Translations under genes and position numbers: made by a program
Source: an uncultured Aurantimonas sp.
GTDB taxonomy: Bacteria; Pseudomonadota; Alphaproteobacteria; Rhizobiales; Rhizobiaceae
DNA: 64,000 nucleotides
Reading direction: 5' to 3'
Assembly (NCBI GenBank): GCA_947488615.1
Contig: CANKZU010000004.1
Coordinates: 124,001-188,000, forward strand
Notes under the pieces: model-generated
Databases searched by the model: none
The model's input: only the letters and a program-made list of their open reading frames with translations
Told to the model about the DNA's origin: nothing
Shown here: one piece after another, positions 53,800 to 62,945 of the stretch
Position numbering within the stretch: position 1 is the first letter of the stretch
Layout: every line of letters begins with the position of its first letter

Positions 53800-54992
53800 G
53801 CGGCCGGCTTGATCAGCAGGATCTCGATCCGCCGATTGCCGGCAGCTTTCGGATCGTCGGGATATTTTGGATCGCGGTCTGCCAGACCTTCGATCGATTT
53901 GATACGGGTCTCGTCGAACCCACCCCGGGTCAGCATGTAGTAGGCCATATGGGCCCGCGCGGTGGACAGGCGCCAATTATCGTATTCGGCACTGCGGAAC
54001 GGGGTCGCGTCGGTGTGGCCGCGAATGACGACGTCGCCGTCGCGCCGGGCCAGGACCGCGGCGATCTTCTCCATCATCGCCACGGCCTCCGCCGTCGGCT
54101 TGGCCGATCCGATCTGAAACATGCCTGTTGCGACATCGTCAGCGAGGGAGACCATCACGCTGCCCTCCCCGGCGGTCACTTCGATATTGGGAGGCAACAC
54201 CTCCCCAGACTTGGCGAGTTCCGCCTCGATCTCCGACCTGATCTCAGTCGCTTGCTCGGATGTCGCATCGGTGACATCGGCCGACTCGCCGGGTGTGACC
54301 GGCTCGTCCGATGCTGCATCGGCCACGTCCTCCACAGGAACGATGTCCGGTTCGGCCGGATCGCCCGCCGCCGACTTTTCCGGAGGCAGAACCGCGGTCT
54401 GGAATTCAGCCGGAGGTACCACCTCGGCCTCCCCGCCGCTTTCCACGGTGTTGGGCGCGAGTTGCCAGGACGAGGGGTCGAACGGATCGCGATAGGCGTC
54501 ACCGCCATTGAGCCCTGGCAGGCCCGATCCGTCAGGCCTGCCCTGGAGATTGTCGGAACTGGTGGAGACGCTCTCCGCGGCAATCTCGGCTAGGACCGCG
54601 TAAGGATCGCGGAACAAAGCCTGCTCCTCGCCGCCGGTTTGATCGCCCGCCAGCGGCTTGCCATGGGGATCCCCATTGGTCTCGACCCGGCTTTGTCCCT
54701 GCTCGTTGGATTGGCGCGCGGCGCCGTCGTCCTTGCTTTCGACGCCGCGGGTCGCCGGCGAGGCATCGTTCAGCTTGATCGGGTTGAAATATTGCGCGAC
54801 CTGCTTGCGTGTCGCGTCGTCAGAGGCGTTGGTCAGCCACATAACCAGGAAGAACGCCATCATCGCCGTCATGAAGTCGGCGAAGGCAATTTTCCAGACG
54901 CCGCCGTGATGCGCCTCCTCGGTATTGGCGCGCCGACGGACGATAATGATTTCCTGGCGCTCGAGATGCCCCGCTCCGGACTGATCGCTCAC
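53796..54992 (-). CDS. motB: Flagellar stator protein MotB
   Basis: A 398-residue inner-membrane protein starting at GTG 54992 in a GTGA overlap. The single membrane helix (WKIAFADFMTAMMAFFLVMWL) carries the proton-binding Asp in FADFMTAMMAFF. A long acidic Pro-rich periplasmic linker (about residues 70-250) follows, then an OmpA-like peptidoglycan-binding domain (VVIRGHTDATPF, NWRLSTARAHMAYYM, NRRIEILL). The linker is longer than in E. coli, typical for rhizobial MotB that binds MotC. motA is not in the window. Confidence 0.94.
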   Translation of the reverse strand: MSDQSGAGHLERQEIIIVRRRANTEEAHHGGVWKIAFADFMTAMMAFFLVMWLTNASDDATRKQVAQYFNPIKLNDASPATRGVESKDDGAARQSNEQGQSRVETNGDPHGKPLAGDQTGGEEQALFRDPYAVLAEIAAESVSTSSDNLQGRPDGSGLPGLNGGDAYRDPFDPSSWQLAPNTVESGGEAEVVPPAEFQTAVLPPEKSAAGDPAEPDIVPVEDVADAASDEPVTPGESADVTDATSEQATEIRSEIEAELAKSGEVLPPNIEVTAGEGSVMVSLADDVATGMFQIGSAKPTAEAVAMMEKIAAVLARRDGDVVIRGHTDATPFRSAEYDNWRLSTARAHMAYYMLTRGGFDETRIKSIEGLADRDPKYPDDPKAAGNRRIEILLIKPAA

Positions 54993-55828
54993 GCGAGGGC
55001 CTCTTCCAGTGCTGCGCGCCAGCCTTGCAGACGCGACTCGATGACGGTCTGGTCGCACTCGATCCGAACGTCGACCAGGGTCTCGTCGCTCTGCCAGGTC
55101 ACGAAGTCGCTGCCTTTGCCCAAGGCTTCGCCGAGCGCCGTGAGGAGATCGGCGGGGCCGGTCGCGCGAACCGATAGCGCCTTGCCGTCGCCGATCAGCA
55201 TGCGGGTGGCGTCGGCAAGTTCCAGAACGCTTTGCCGTCGGCGGGTATTGACGGCGATCGGTCGCAATACGGAGGCCAAAGTGGTCCGCACGACCGTCTC
55301 GATACGGTCGAGCCGGTCCGAAAGGAGTGACGCAAGCCGCTCGCCTTCGGCCGCCGCCCACTCGGCGCGCGCCGCTTCGATCGCAGCGGATTGCGCAGCC
55401 TCGGCCTGTTCGCGTTCCTCGGCCCGCGCGGCCTCTATCGCCGCATCCATTTCCGCCTGCAACGCGAGGCGCCCCTCATCGAGCTCCTCGCCGCCGTCCG
55501 CGTCAGCATCCATACCCGGCAAGGCCTCGGCACCGTCCTCCAAGTCGAGCGACTCCGGCATATCCGTCGCCGGCCAATGCGCCTCGCCCGTCAGGTCAGG
55601 CATCTCTGCTTCGGGCAGGACCAGATCGTCGACCTCATCGATCTCGACGATCTCCGGAATAGGCGACGAAACGACAGGGACGGCGGCCCCCGTCTCGACG
55701 TCGCGGCTGGCGACCAGGATCGGATGTTCGAAAGTCGGCTTGCTCGGGCGATCCACAGGCGCCAGACTCTCGAATGGCATTCCGTCGTCCGCATCGAATT
55801 CCGGTAGGTAGTGCGCGAGAGGGAGCAT
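54989..55828 (-). CDS. fliH: FliH-like flagellar export ATPase regulator
   Basis: A 279-residue acidic protein. The N-terminal 110 residues are disordered and Asp/Glu-rich. A coiled coil with AxxxE-type repeats (AEMDAAIEAARAEEREQAEA) comes next, then the C-terminal domain (LASVLRPIAVNTRRRQSVLE ... VDVRIECDQTVIESRLQGWR) that recalls FliH/HrpE, whose partner is the ATPase FliI. The similarity is structural rather than close. It starts 3 bases after fliF and overlaps motB. Confidence 0.7.
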   Translation of the reverse strand: MLPLAHYLPEFDADDGMPFESLAPVDRPSKPTFEHPILVASRDVETGAAVPVVSSPIPEIVEIDEVDDLVLPEAEMPDLTGEAHWPATDMPESLDLEDGAEALPGMDADADGGEELDEGRLALQAEMDAAIEAARAEEREQAEAAQSAAIEAARAEWAAAEGERLASLLSDRLDRIETVVRTTLASVLRPIAVNTRRRQSVLELADATRMLIGDGKALSVRATGPADLLTALGEALGKGSDFVTWQSDETLVDVRIECDQTVIESRLQGWRAALEEALA

Positions 55829-55831
55829 GCG

Positions 55832-57505
55832 TTACGCCGCCTGTGTTTGGTGTATCCACTGCTTGAGAACCTGCGCCGCATGCGCCTCGTCGAAATCGAC
55901 GAGCTTTTCGAGACGCGCCTTTGGCGACGTCGCCTGGTTGCGGGTCAAATCCTCAAGATAGGCCGGGTCCATCCCGACCATCTGAGCTATATCGTCGGAA
56001 GCTGGTGCGGCGCCGACGTCGAAGTTCAGGCTGTCCAAAAGGTCGGTGTTGGGCGAGTCGAAGGGATCGACTTCGTTGTCGTCCTTGACCGGCGGCACCG
56101 CGACGATCGCTCGAATCGCCGGTTTCAAGCCGAACCAGATGAGCAGCACGGCGACGGCGAGGATCGTCAGCGCATTGATCAGCGTACCGGACTGCCGCAT
56201 GAACATCTCGCCAAACCCGGGTGCGGGGATCGGCTCGAGCGCGCTTCCGGTGTCGAGGAAATCGACGGCAGTGACCTTCAGCTGGTCGCCGCGCTCGCTG
56301 GAAAAGCCCGAGGCGGACGCGACGAGCGCCTCGATCTCGCCGATGCGCGCATCGACCTGATCATCCGTCGCGTTCTCGCCGATCGCTTCCAAGATGCGCT
56401 GGCGGTTGATCACGACGGCGATCGACAGGCGCTCGACCTCATAGCCGTCGCTGGTCGTGGAGATCGTCTTCTCGTTGATCTCGTAATTCGTGAGCTCCTC
56501 GCGCCGGTCCTTTTCGTCCACCGATTTTTCGCCCGTCCCCGTCGCCGTCTCGTCCGCGGCACGAACGTCCTGCTCGACCCCGACGGGGGTCTGGTTTGTC
56601 GAATCCTGGCTCTGCGCCGTCTCGCGGATACTGCGCGTCGAGCGCTCCACCCGGCTCTCCGGATCGAAAATCCGCTCGCTCACCTGCCTGCGGTCGGTGT
56701 TCAGACTGGTCGAGACGCTGCTCTGGAAATTGCCGATGCCAAGATAGGGCGCGAGCGTGCGCCGGATCGACTCCTCGACGCTTTTGGACACTACGCTCTC
56801 GATGCCGAGCAGCTTGCCGGGCGCGGCGGAGGCGGCATCGTCCCCCGATGCGAGCAGGGTGCCATCGGCGTTGAGCACCGTCACCTCGCCGGGCGTCATG
56901 CCGGGAATGGCCGATGCGACCAGCGAGCGAATCGCCTGGGCGGAGCCGAAATCCTGCGAGCTGTCGGTACGGATGACCACACTGGCCGACGGCTTTCGCT
57001 GCTCGCGCCGAAACGAACCCTCGTCCGACAACACAATGTGGACACGCGCGGCCCGCACATTTCTCAGCGTCTGGATGGTGCGGGCGATCTCCCCCTCCAA
57101 AGCCCTGACGCGGGTGATCTCCTGCATGAAGGAGGTCAGGCCGATCGAGCCCAGATTGTCGAAGAGTTCGTAGCCGGCGTTTTCAGAGCGCGGCAAGCCC
57201 TTCTCGGCCAACAGCATGCGCGCCGGAGCCGTCTGCGAGAAAGGCGTCAGAATGGCGTCTCCCTTGGCATTGACGTCGAAGGAAATGCCAGCCTCCGTCA
57301 GCGCCGCGCCAATGCGGGTCACATCGGTCCGATCGAGGCCGGAATAGAGCGTCTCCATGTCGGGACGGGACAAATAATAGCTGCCAAGGCCGACGAGGGC
57401 GACGACGAGAAACCCGACGAGGCCAAGTGCCGAGAGCTTTCTCGGCCCGAGCGAAGAGAGATTGGTGAAAAGCTGCTGAGCTTGTCCGTTAATGGCGAGC
57501 GCCAT
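55832..57505 (-). CDS. fliF: Flagellar MS-ring protein FliF
   Basis: A 557-residue protein with two membrane helices (about 26-44 and 440-460). Between them are the ring-building motifs (TLYSGLDRTDVTRIGAALTE, RVHIVLSDEGSFRREQRKPS, VRSLVASAIPG-like IRSLVASAIPGMTPGEV). The C-terminal FliG-binding helix is FDEAHAAQVLKQWIHQ. It is the first structure of the basal body. Here it leads an operon fliF-fliH-motB-motC-motD with a perfect CtrA site upstream; in Sinorhizobium fliF leads a different operon. Confidence 0.95.
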   Translation of the reverse strand: MALAINGQAQQLFTNLSSLGPRKLSALGLVGFLVVALVGLGSYYLSRPDMETLYSGLDRTDVTRIGAALTEAGISFDVNAKGDAILTPFSQTAPARMLLAEKGLPRSENAGYELFDNLGSIGLTSFMQEITRVRALEGEIARTIQTLRNVRAARVHIVLSDEGSFRREQRKPSASVVIRTDSSQDFGSAQAIRSLVASAIPGMTPGEVTVLNADGTLLASGDDAASAAPGKLLGIESVVSKSVEESIRRTLAPYLGIGNFQSSVSTSLNTDRRQVSERIFDPESRVERSTRSIRETAQSQDSTNQTPVGVEQDVRAADETATGTGEKSVDEKDRREELTNYEINEKTISTTSDGYEVERLSIAVVINRQRILEAIGENATDDQVDARIGEIEALVASASGFSSERGDQLKVTAVDFLDTGSALEPIPAPGFGEMFMRQSGTLINALTILAVAVLLIWFGLKPAIRAIVAVPPVKDDNEVDPFDSPNTDLLDSLNFDVGAAPASDDIAQMVGMDPAYLEDLTRNQATSPKARLEKLVDFDEAHAAQVLKQWIHQTQAA

Positions 57506-57584
57506 GAAGTAACCCTACGATTTTCCGGTGGCACGAAATGCGATCGGTCGGACCATGCCGACCGAAGCTTGCGCGAGACCACGG

Positions 57585-57599
57585 TTAACAAAGGGTTAA
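57585..57599 (-). promoter_or_regulatory. CtrA-binding site upstream of fliF
   Basis: TTAA (57585-57588), seven bases, TTAA (57596-57599), followed by C on the plus strand. This exactly matches the TTAA-N7-TTAA(C) consensus of the cell-cycle regulator CtrA. It lies 80-94 bases upstream of the fliF start codon, a usual distance for activation of early flagellar operons. Confidence 0.78.
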
Positions 57600-57652
57600 C
57601 GCCCTCCCCACGCACTTACGTGCCGGCCGCCGCAGGGCTGCGGACAAACGAA

Positions 57653-57683
57653 AACGGGCCCGGCCTTGAAGGCCGGACCCGTT
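57653..57683 (-). terminator. Rho-independent terminator after the second flagellin gene
   Basis: An inverted repeat pairs AACGGGTCCGGCCTT with AAGGCCGGGCCCGTT (a T-G pair in the stem) in minus-strand reading, followed by TTCGTTTG. It lies about 33 bases after the stop at 57716. Confidence 0.85.
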
Positions 57684-57715
57684 CAGATGTCCTGCTGTCT
57701 ATTTCCGGCGGAGGT

Positions 57716-58984
57716 TTACCGGAAGAGCGAGAGCAGCGACTGGCTGGAGGAGTTGGCGATCGACAGCGCCTGAACACCGAGCTGCTGCTGGGTCTGCAGC
57801 GCCTTGAGACGGGTCGACTCTTCGGTCATGTCCGCATCGACGAGCGTACCAACACCCTTGTCGATGGTGTCCATGAGCTTGGAGACGAAGTTCGTCTGCA
57901 TCTCGATGCGGTTCTGGACGGCGCCGAGGCTGGAAGCCGCGGTGGTGACCTGCGACAGCGCCTCGTCGACGACCTTGATGTAGGCCTGCACCTGGCCGGA
58001 CGTCACGCCACCGACCGAGATGTCGATATCGTTGACCGCAGTCGAGAAGGTGCCGGTGGCGCCAGCAACGGTGTCAGCCGCTGCCAGACCGAGATCAGCC
58101 ACAGCCGGCGGGGTGGTGCCGGAAGCGGTCGCCGCGCTGACCGTGAAGCTCTCGAGCGAGTTGAAGCTCACCGCGCCAGCGGTGATCGTCACGTCGATGC
58201 CCTGAATGCCGGCGTCCTTCAAAGCCTGCGTGTAGACCGCCGTCAGATCGCCGTCAGACTTGATCGTGCTGCTGGCAAGGCCGGCGTCGGTCAGCGTCTG
58301 CTGGGTAATTTCCACCGTGCGGCCAGCGGCACCGTTCTGCGAGATGCTGAACGAGACCTTGTTGTCGGCACCGAATGCGACCGCGGCGGTCTCGACCGTC
58401 GACGTACCGGTCGCAGCGGCGAACTGATCGATATCGATGGTCTTGTCGAGAATGCCGGCATCGGCGGAGAAAAGGCGGATGTTGGCGATGTCGACCTTGA
58501 TCGAACCGACCGACAGGCTGCCGTTGGCATCACGCGACAGCGAGGAAACGATTTCCTTCTGCGTCGTTGCGGCCGTATCGCTCAGCCAATTCTGACCGGA
58601 GAAGGACGCCGAATCGGAAATCGTCTTCAGCTGTTCCTGCAGCGCGGTGATTTCCGACTGAACCTTGGCCTTGTCGACGCCTTCGCCGGTTGCCGTGGTC
58701 AGCTTGGCCTTGATCTCGTTGAGCACGTCCTTGGCGGCGGTGAGGCCGGTATAGGCAGTGTCGACCGTGGCCGCGCCGATGCCGAGCGAATCGGACACAG
58801 CCGACATGGCCTGGTTGTCCGAACGCATGGTGGTGGCGATCGACCAGTATGCCGCGTTGTCCTTCGCCTCGCCGACGCGATAGCCAGTGGAGATGCGAGC
58901 CTGGGTCTGGTCGAGCGAGGAGTTGATCATCTGAAGGCTCTGGAGAGCCGTCATGGCGGAAGCGTTGGTGTTGATGCTGGTCAT
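57716..58984 (-). CDS. flaB: Flagellin (second of a tandem pair)
   Basis: A 422-residue filament subunit with the conserved N-terminal helix (MTSINTNASAMTALQSLQMI, ISTGYRVGEAKDNAAYWSIA) and C-terminal helix (ESTRLKALQTQQQLGVQALS, then IANSSSQSLLSLFR). The central surface domain is rich in Thr/Ala/Ser. It is closely related to the neighbouring flagellin, with most differences at residues 8-35 and in the D2/D3-like part, so a duplication within this lineage is likely. A ribosome site GGGAAG precedes the ATG by 10 bases. The letter in the gene name is arbitrary. Confidence 0.95.
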   Translation of the reverse strand: MTSINTNASAMTALQSLQMINSSLDQTQARISTGYRVGEAKDNAAYWSIATTMRSDNQAMSAVSDSLGIGAATVDTAYTGLTAAKDVLNEIKAKLTTATGEGVDKAKVQSEITALQEQLKTISDSASFSGQNWLSDTAATTQKEIVSSLSRDANGSLSVGSIKVDIANIRLFSADAGILDKTIDIDQFAAATGTSTVETAAVAFGADNKVSFSISQNGAAGRTVEITQQTLTDAGLASSTIKSDGDLTAVYTQALKDAGIQGIDVTITAGAVSFNSLESFTVSAATASGTTPPAVADLGLAAADTVAGATGTFSTAVNDIDISVGGVTSGQVQAYIKVVDEALSQVTTAASSLGAVQNRIEMQTNFVSKLMDTIDKGVGTLVDADMTEESTRLKALQTQQQLGVQALSIANSSSQSLLSLFR

Positions 58985-59298
58985 AGTAGGGTGTCTTCCC
59001 GTTACGCGAATACAAAATTGGGATGAGACAGTCCGGGTTGGCCGGGATAGCGAGTCGGCATCATGCCTGTGGTCTGGTTTTCCCGTCCGACCACTTCGCT
59101 ATGCCTTGGATATAGCGGGCGACTTCCTTCCAGCTTCTTAAAGCAACGTGGTCTCCTCTGCTTCGACCGGAACTCCCTCGCCTTATGGTTAACCAACGGC
59201 AACCAGGTATAGTTAATGGAAAGTAATATCGACGCGCGTCGCATTCGACATATGCCATTCCCGGGCGACGGAGCGATCGAACCATGCCCGACAACGAA
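58985..59298. other. Intergenic region between the two flagellin genes
   Basis: The leader and promoter region of the second flagellin gene. A GTTAACCAA element at 59188-59196 is shared with the upstream region of the first flagellin gene. No coding frame is supported. The terminator of the first flagellin gene borders it on the right. Confidence 0.5.
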
Positions 59299-59326
59299 AA
59301 AGGCCGCCCCCTGCGGAGCGGCCTTT
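59299..59326 (-). terminator. Rho-independent terminator after the first flagellin gene
   Basis: A perfect 9-bp stem, AAAGGCCGC / GCGGCCTTT with a 10-base loop, followed on the minus strand by TTCGTTG, 30 bases after the stop. Confidence 0.85.
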
Positions 59327-59355
59327 CGTGCGGTGATAGAGGTGATGGGGGCGGT

Positions 59356-60630
59356 TTAGCCCTGGAACAGCTGCAGAATTGCCTGGCTGGAGGTATTGGC
59401 GATCGACAGCGCCTGGACACCGAGCTGCTGCTGGGTCTGCAGCGCCTTGAGACGGGTCGACTCCTCGGTCATGTCTGCGTCGACGAGTGCGCCGACGCCC
59501 TTGGCGATGGTGTCCATGAGCTTGGAAACGAAGTTCGTCTGCATCTCCACCCGGTTTTGGACGGCGCCGAGGCTGGAAGCCGCAGTCGTGACCTGCGACA
59601 GCGCCTCGTCGACGACCCGGATATAGGCCTGAACCTGTCCCGACGTGACGCCAGCCACCGAGATATCAATGGCGTCGACCGCCGTCGAGAAGGTGCCGGT
59701 GGCACCAGCGGCGGTGTCGGTCGCGGCCAGACCGAGATCAGCGACCGCGAGAGCGCTCGTGCCGGAAGCCGTCGCTGCGGTGACCGTGAAGCTCTCGAGC
59801 GACTTGAAGCTCACCGCGCCAGCGGTGATCGATACGTCGATACCCTGGATCCCGGCGTCCTGCAGCGCCTGTGCATAGACTGACTGGAGGTCACCGTCGG
59901 ACTTGATGGCCGTGCCGGCGAGGCCGGCCGCGGTCAGGGTTGCCTGGGTGATTTCCACCGTGCGGCCAGCGGCGCCGTTCTGCGAGATGCTGAAGGTGAT
60001 CTTGTCGTCGGCGTTGGCGAAATCGACCGCAGCCGTTTCGACCGTCGACGTACCGGTCGCGGCCTCGAACTGGTCGATATCGATGGTCTTGTCGAGAATG
60101 CCGGCATTGGCCGCGAAGAGGCGGATATTGACGATGTCGACCTTGATCGAACCGACAGCGAGCTTGCCACTGGCATCACGCGACAGCGAGGAAACGATTT
60201 CCTTTTGGGTCGTCGCGGCCGTATTGCTCAGCCAGTTCTGACCGGAGAAGGACGCCGAATCGGAAATCGTCTTCAGCTGTTCCTGCAGCGCGGTGATTTC
60301 CGACTGGACCTTGGACCTGTCAACGCCGTCACTCGTAGCGGTCGTCAGCTTGGCCTTGATTTCGTTGAGCACGTCCTTCGCAGCGGCAAGACCGGTATAG
60401 GCAGTATCGACGGTGGCCGCGCCGATGCCGAGCGAATCGGACACCGCCGACATGGCCTGGTTGTCCGAACGCATACCGGTGGCGATCGACCAGTATGCCG
60501 CATTGTCCTTCGCGTCCGCCACGCGAAGTCCGGTCGAGATCCGGTTCTGGGTCTCGTCCATCGCCATGTTCGTCTGCTGAAGCGTCTGCAGAGCCGTCAT
60601 CGCGGCGACGTTGGTGTTGATACTCGTCAT
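59356..60630 (-). CDS. flaA: Flagellin (first of a tandem pair)
   Basis: A 424-residue filament subunit: N-terminal MTSINTNVAAMTALQTLQQT, ISTGLRVADAKDNAAYWSIA, and C-terminal ESTRLKALQTQQQLGVQALS, IANTSSQAILQLFQG. The start MTSINTN is chosen as in the paralogue; eleven upstream codons in frame are non-coding leader. Expression is probably controlled by Rem at transcription and by FlbT/FlaF at the mRNA level, as in relatives. It is separated from fliP by 150 bases rich in TTAAC elements. Confidence 0.95.
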   Translation of the reverse strand: MTSINTNVAAMTALQTLQQTNMAMDETQNRISTGLRVADAKDNAAYWSIATGMRSDNQAMSAVSDSLGIGAATVDTAYTGLAAAKDVLNEIKAKLTTATSDGVDRSKVQSEITALQEQLKTISDSASFSGQNWLSNTAATTQKEIVSSLSRDASGKLAVGSIKVDIVNIRLFAANAGILDKTIDIDQFEAATGTSTVETAAVDFANADDKITFSISQNGAAGRTVEITQATLTAAGLAGTAIKSDGDLQSVYAQALQDAGIQGIDVSITAGAVSFKSLESFTVTAATASGTSALAVADLGLAATDTAAGATGTFSTAVDAIDISVAGVTSGQVQAYIRVVDEALSQVTTAASSLGAVQNRVEMQTNFVSKLMDTIAKGVGALVDADMTEESTRLKALQTQQQLGVQALSIANTSSQAILQLFQG

Positions 60631-60779
60631 TCCATTACCCTTAATGGCGCAGTCGCCCTTCATGGGCTTTTTGCTAAATCAAGGTCCGCGTCATCATGTT
60701 CGGCACCGTCGAGGGTTAACCTAGGTTCTTAACGTTAACCAATTGTGAAAAAGCGGTCTGATGTGCCCGTCCTGCGCGT

Positions 60780-61544
60780 TCAGAAAAACGAGCGAACCAA
60801 CGATCCGACAAGCATGTTCCAACCGTCGATGAGGATGAAGAACAGTATCTTGAAGGGCAGCGAGATGATCGTCGGCGGCAGCATCATCATGCCCATCGAC
60901 ATGGTCAGCGTCGCGACGATCATATCGATCACCAGGAACGGCAGCACGATGAGAAAGCCGATCTCGAAGCCGCGGCGCAGCTCGGAAATCATGAAGGCCG
61001 GAATTAGGACCCGCAACGCGACGTCGCGTTCGTCCGCGGCCCCCTGCTCTGCCGGTTCGACCCGCGTGCGGCTGGTCGCGTCGGCAATGTCTCCGAAAAG
61101 CGCCAAATCCGCGGGCCGCACCTGGGTCAGCATGAAGTCCTTGAACGGATCCGTGATCCGATAGAACGCATCCTCCTCGCTGATCGAATTGCTCAACAAC
61201 GGTTGCAGCCCATCATTCCAGGCGCGGTCGAAGGTCGGCGCCATGACGAAAAAGGTCATGAACAGCGACAGCGAAATCAGGATGAGGTTCGCCGGCGTCG
61301 TCTGCAGGCCAATGCCGGCGCGAAGGATCGACAGCGCGATCACAATACGCGTGAAGGACGTGACCATCACCAGAAGCCCAGGCGCGATCGACAGAATCGT
61401 GACGATGCCAAACAATTGCACGATACGTCCCGACGCGCTCGAATCCCCGGCAGGGATCAGAGCCGCCAGCCCGGACAGATCGGGCGTTTGCGCAAAAGCC
61501 GGCGTGACGAAGAGAATGGCCAGAAAAAGGAGGAGCAGTCTCAT
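60780..61544 (-). CDS. fliP: Flagellar export channel protein FliP
   Basis: A 254-residue membrane protein with a cleavable signal (MRLLLLFLAILFVTPAFAQ), the conserved SFTRIVIALSILRAGIGLQT, the MAPTFDRAWNDGLQPLL loop, and two C-terminal helices (FMISELRRGFEIGFLIVLPF, LVIDMIVATLTMSMGMMMLP). It forms the FliPQR channel. The ATG overlaps the fliL stop. Confidence 0.96.
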   Translation of the reverse strand: MRLLLLFLAILFVTPAFAQTPDLSGLAALIPAGDSSASGRIVQLFGIVTILSIAPGLLVMVTSFTRIVIALSILRAGIGLQTTPANLILISLSLFMTFFVMAPTFDRAWNDGLQPLLSNSISEEDAFYRITDPFKDFMLTQVRPADLALFGDIADATSRTRVEPAEQGAADERDVALRVLIPAFMISELRRGFEIGFLIVLPFLVIDMIVATLTMSMGMMMLPPTIISLPFKILFFILIDGWNMLVGSLVRSFF

Positions 61545-62041
61545 TCGGCGACCATGGTCTGAATGAGATAGTCGATGACTGCCGGCGAGCGCAGGCGGGC
61601 CCGTTCGCGCAGATCTTCGCGCAGATGGAGCAGCCCGCGCGTTCCCTCGATCTGGGCGAGTTGGACCGAACGCAGGAATGCCAGCGTATCCGACTCGATC
61701 TCCGCAGCGAGAACGTCCGCGTTAACGGTGCCATCGTCTTTCAGGACCAGAGAAGCCTCGATGCGGAGCCAGGTGCGCGGGGGCGCATAGATGTTGGTGA
61801 GGACCGGCTTTAGCGGAATCAGACGCAGCGGCGTCTCGTCGTGCTCGGCCGTGGCCAGACCGCCATCGCCCCGATCGACGTCGTTCGCCGTTTCGACCGG
61901 CGGCGCGACAGGCTCGGCTTCCTCCACCGGAGGTGCGCCGGACTTTCCGAGCATGCTGCCGAGGAAGGCGCCGCCACCGCCCGCAACGAGAGTCAGAACC
62001 ACCACCACCACGACGGTTGGAATCAGTCCGTCACCCTTCAT
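61541..62041 (-). CDS. fliL: Flagellar basal body-associated protein FliL
   Basis: A 166-residue protein starting at MKGDGLIPT (62041). One membrane helix (VVVVVVLTLVAGGGGAFLGS) is followed by an acidic linker and the FliL periplasmic domain (LKPVLTNIYAPPRTWLRIEA, ESDTLAFLRSVQLAQIEG, LREDLRERARLRSPAVIDYL). It supports stator function in high-load swimming. It follows flgH after 200 bases. Confidence 0.9.
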   Translation of the reverse strand: MKGDGLIPTVVVVVVLTLVAGGGGAFLGSMLGKSGAPPVEEAEPVAPPVETANDVDRGDGGLATAEHDETPLRLIPLKPVLTNIYAPPRTWLRIEASLVLKDDGTVNADVLAAEIESDTLAFLRSVQLAQIEGTRGLLHLREDLRERARLRSPAVIDYLIQTMVAE

Positions 62042-62240
62042 GGCGCTGTCTTGTTTTTGCCGGAAGTGCCGATCTCGACCATGCGACGACCCCTCTCCAC
62101 TCACGCGTCGGTGGCAGCGCCCTCATGGCGATGCCTTTGCCGACGACCGAGCGATATCGGGTCTGGCTGTCGCGAGACTTGCGGGGCACAGCCCCCGGTG
62201 TTCCGGCAAATCCGCGGCTTTGCCGGAAAAGCCACAGGTC

Positions 62241-62945
62241 TCAGTAAGGCGCGACGATATCGTAGAGCTGCTGGCCCCAACCGGGTTGTTGAACCTCGGT
62301 AATGCGGCCGCGGCCACCATAGGAAATCCGCGCCTCGGCGATCTTGTCATATTCGATGGTGTTGTTCGGCAGAATATCGCGGGGCCGGATGATGCCGGCG
62401 ATGGACAGGACCCTGACCTCGAAATTGACCCGCATTTCCTGTTGGCCGCTGATGAACAAATTGCCGTTCGGCAGCTTCTGGCCGACCACGGCCGCGACCG
62501 ACAGATCGATGTCCTCGGACCGCTTGATCCTGCCCTTGCCGGCCATGTCGGACTTGCCGTTGGCGCCCAGTGTCGCCCCAACGGTCGGCAGGGTGTACTC
62601 GCCCAAAGTGCCGGCCAGATCGAGCCCGGAGTCAATGCCCGACTTGCGCGAACGCTCCGAATTGTTGTCGAGCGATGCCTGGTCGCGGATCTGGATTTTC
62701 ACCGTGACGATATCGCCAACGCCGAGGGCGCGCGGGTCCTGGTAGAAGTCGGCGCGCTCGTCGCTCCATAACGAATGCGGCGTGCGCGGTCCGGCGGCAG
62801 GGAACGCGGCCGGCTGAGCGACGATCGGCGGATTCTCATAGAGCCCGGCGCCGACCGGCGACAAGGCGGGCTCGCGAAACGCGTCCTCGCGCGTCGTCGA
62901 GCAGCCGGCCAGGGCAGCGAGCGCAATCAGTACAACGGCTCTCAC
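62241..62945 (-). CDS. flgH: Flagellar L-ring lipoprotein FlgH
   Basis: A 234-residue precursor with lipobox LAGC (MRAVVLIALAALAGC) and the FlgH domain: SLWSDERADFYQDPRALGVG, VVGQKLPNGNLFISGQQEMR, and RPRDILPNNTIEYDKIAEAR. It forms the outer-membrane L-ring around the rod. Its ATG overlaps the motE stop by 4 bases. Confidence 0.95.
   Translation of the reverse strand: MRAVVLIALAALAGCSTTREDAFREPALSPVGAGLYENPPIVAQPAAFPAAGPRTPHSLWSDERADFYQDPRALGVGDIVTVKIQIRDQASLDNNSERSRKSGIDSGLDLAGTLGEYTLPTVGATLGANGKSDMAGKGRIKRSEDIDLSVAAVVGQKLPNGNLFISGQQEMRVNFEVRVLSIAGIIRPRDILPNNTIEYDKIAEARISYGGRGRITEVQQPGWGQQLYDIVAPY

Noticed and set aside
55811..59026. Open frame of 1071 codons on the plus strand across fliF and the second flagellin gene
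   Set aside because: It runs antisense to two certain flagellar genes and through the intergenic terminator; its composition is Arg/Asp/Gly/Leu-biased, with no domain visible.
60716..60738. Cluster of three TTAA elements upstream of the first flagellin gene as a CtrA site
   Set aside because: The spacings are 9, 2 and 15 bases; none is the 7 required by the TTAA-N7-TTAA consensus.
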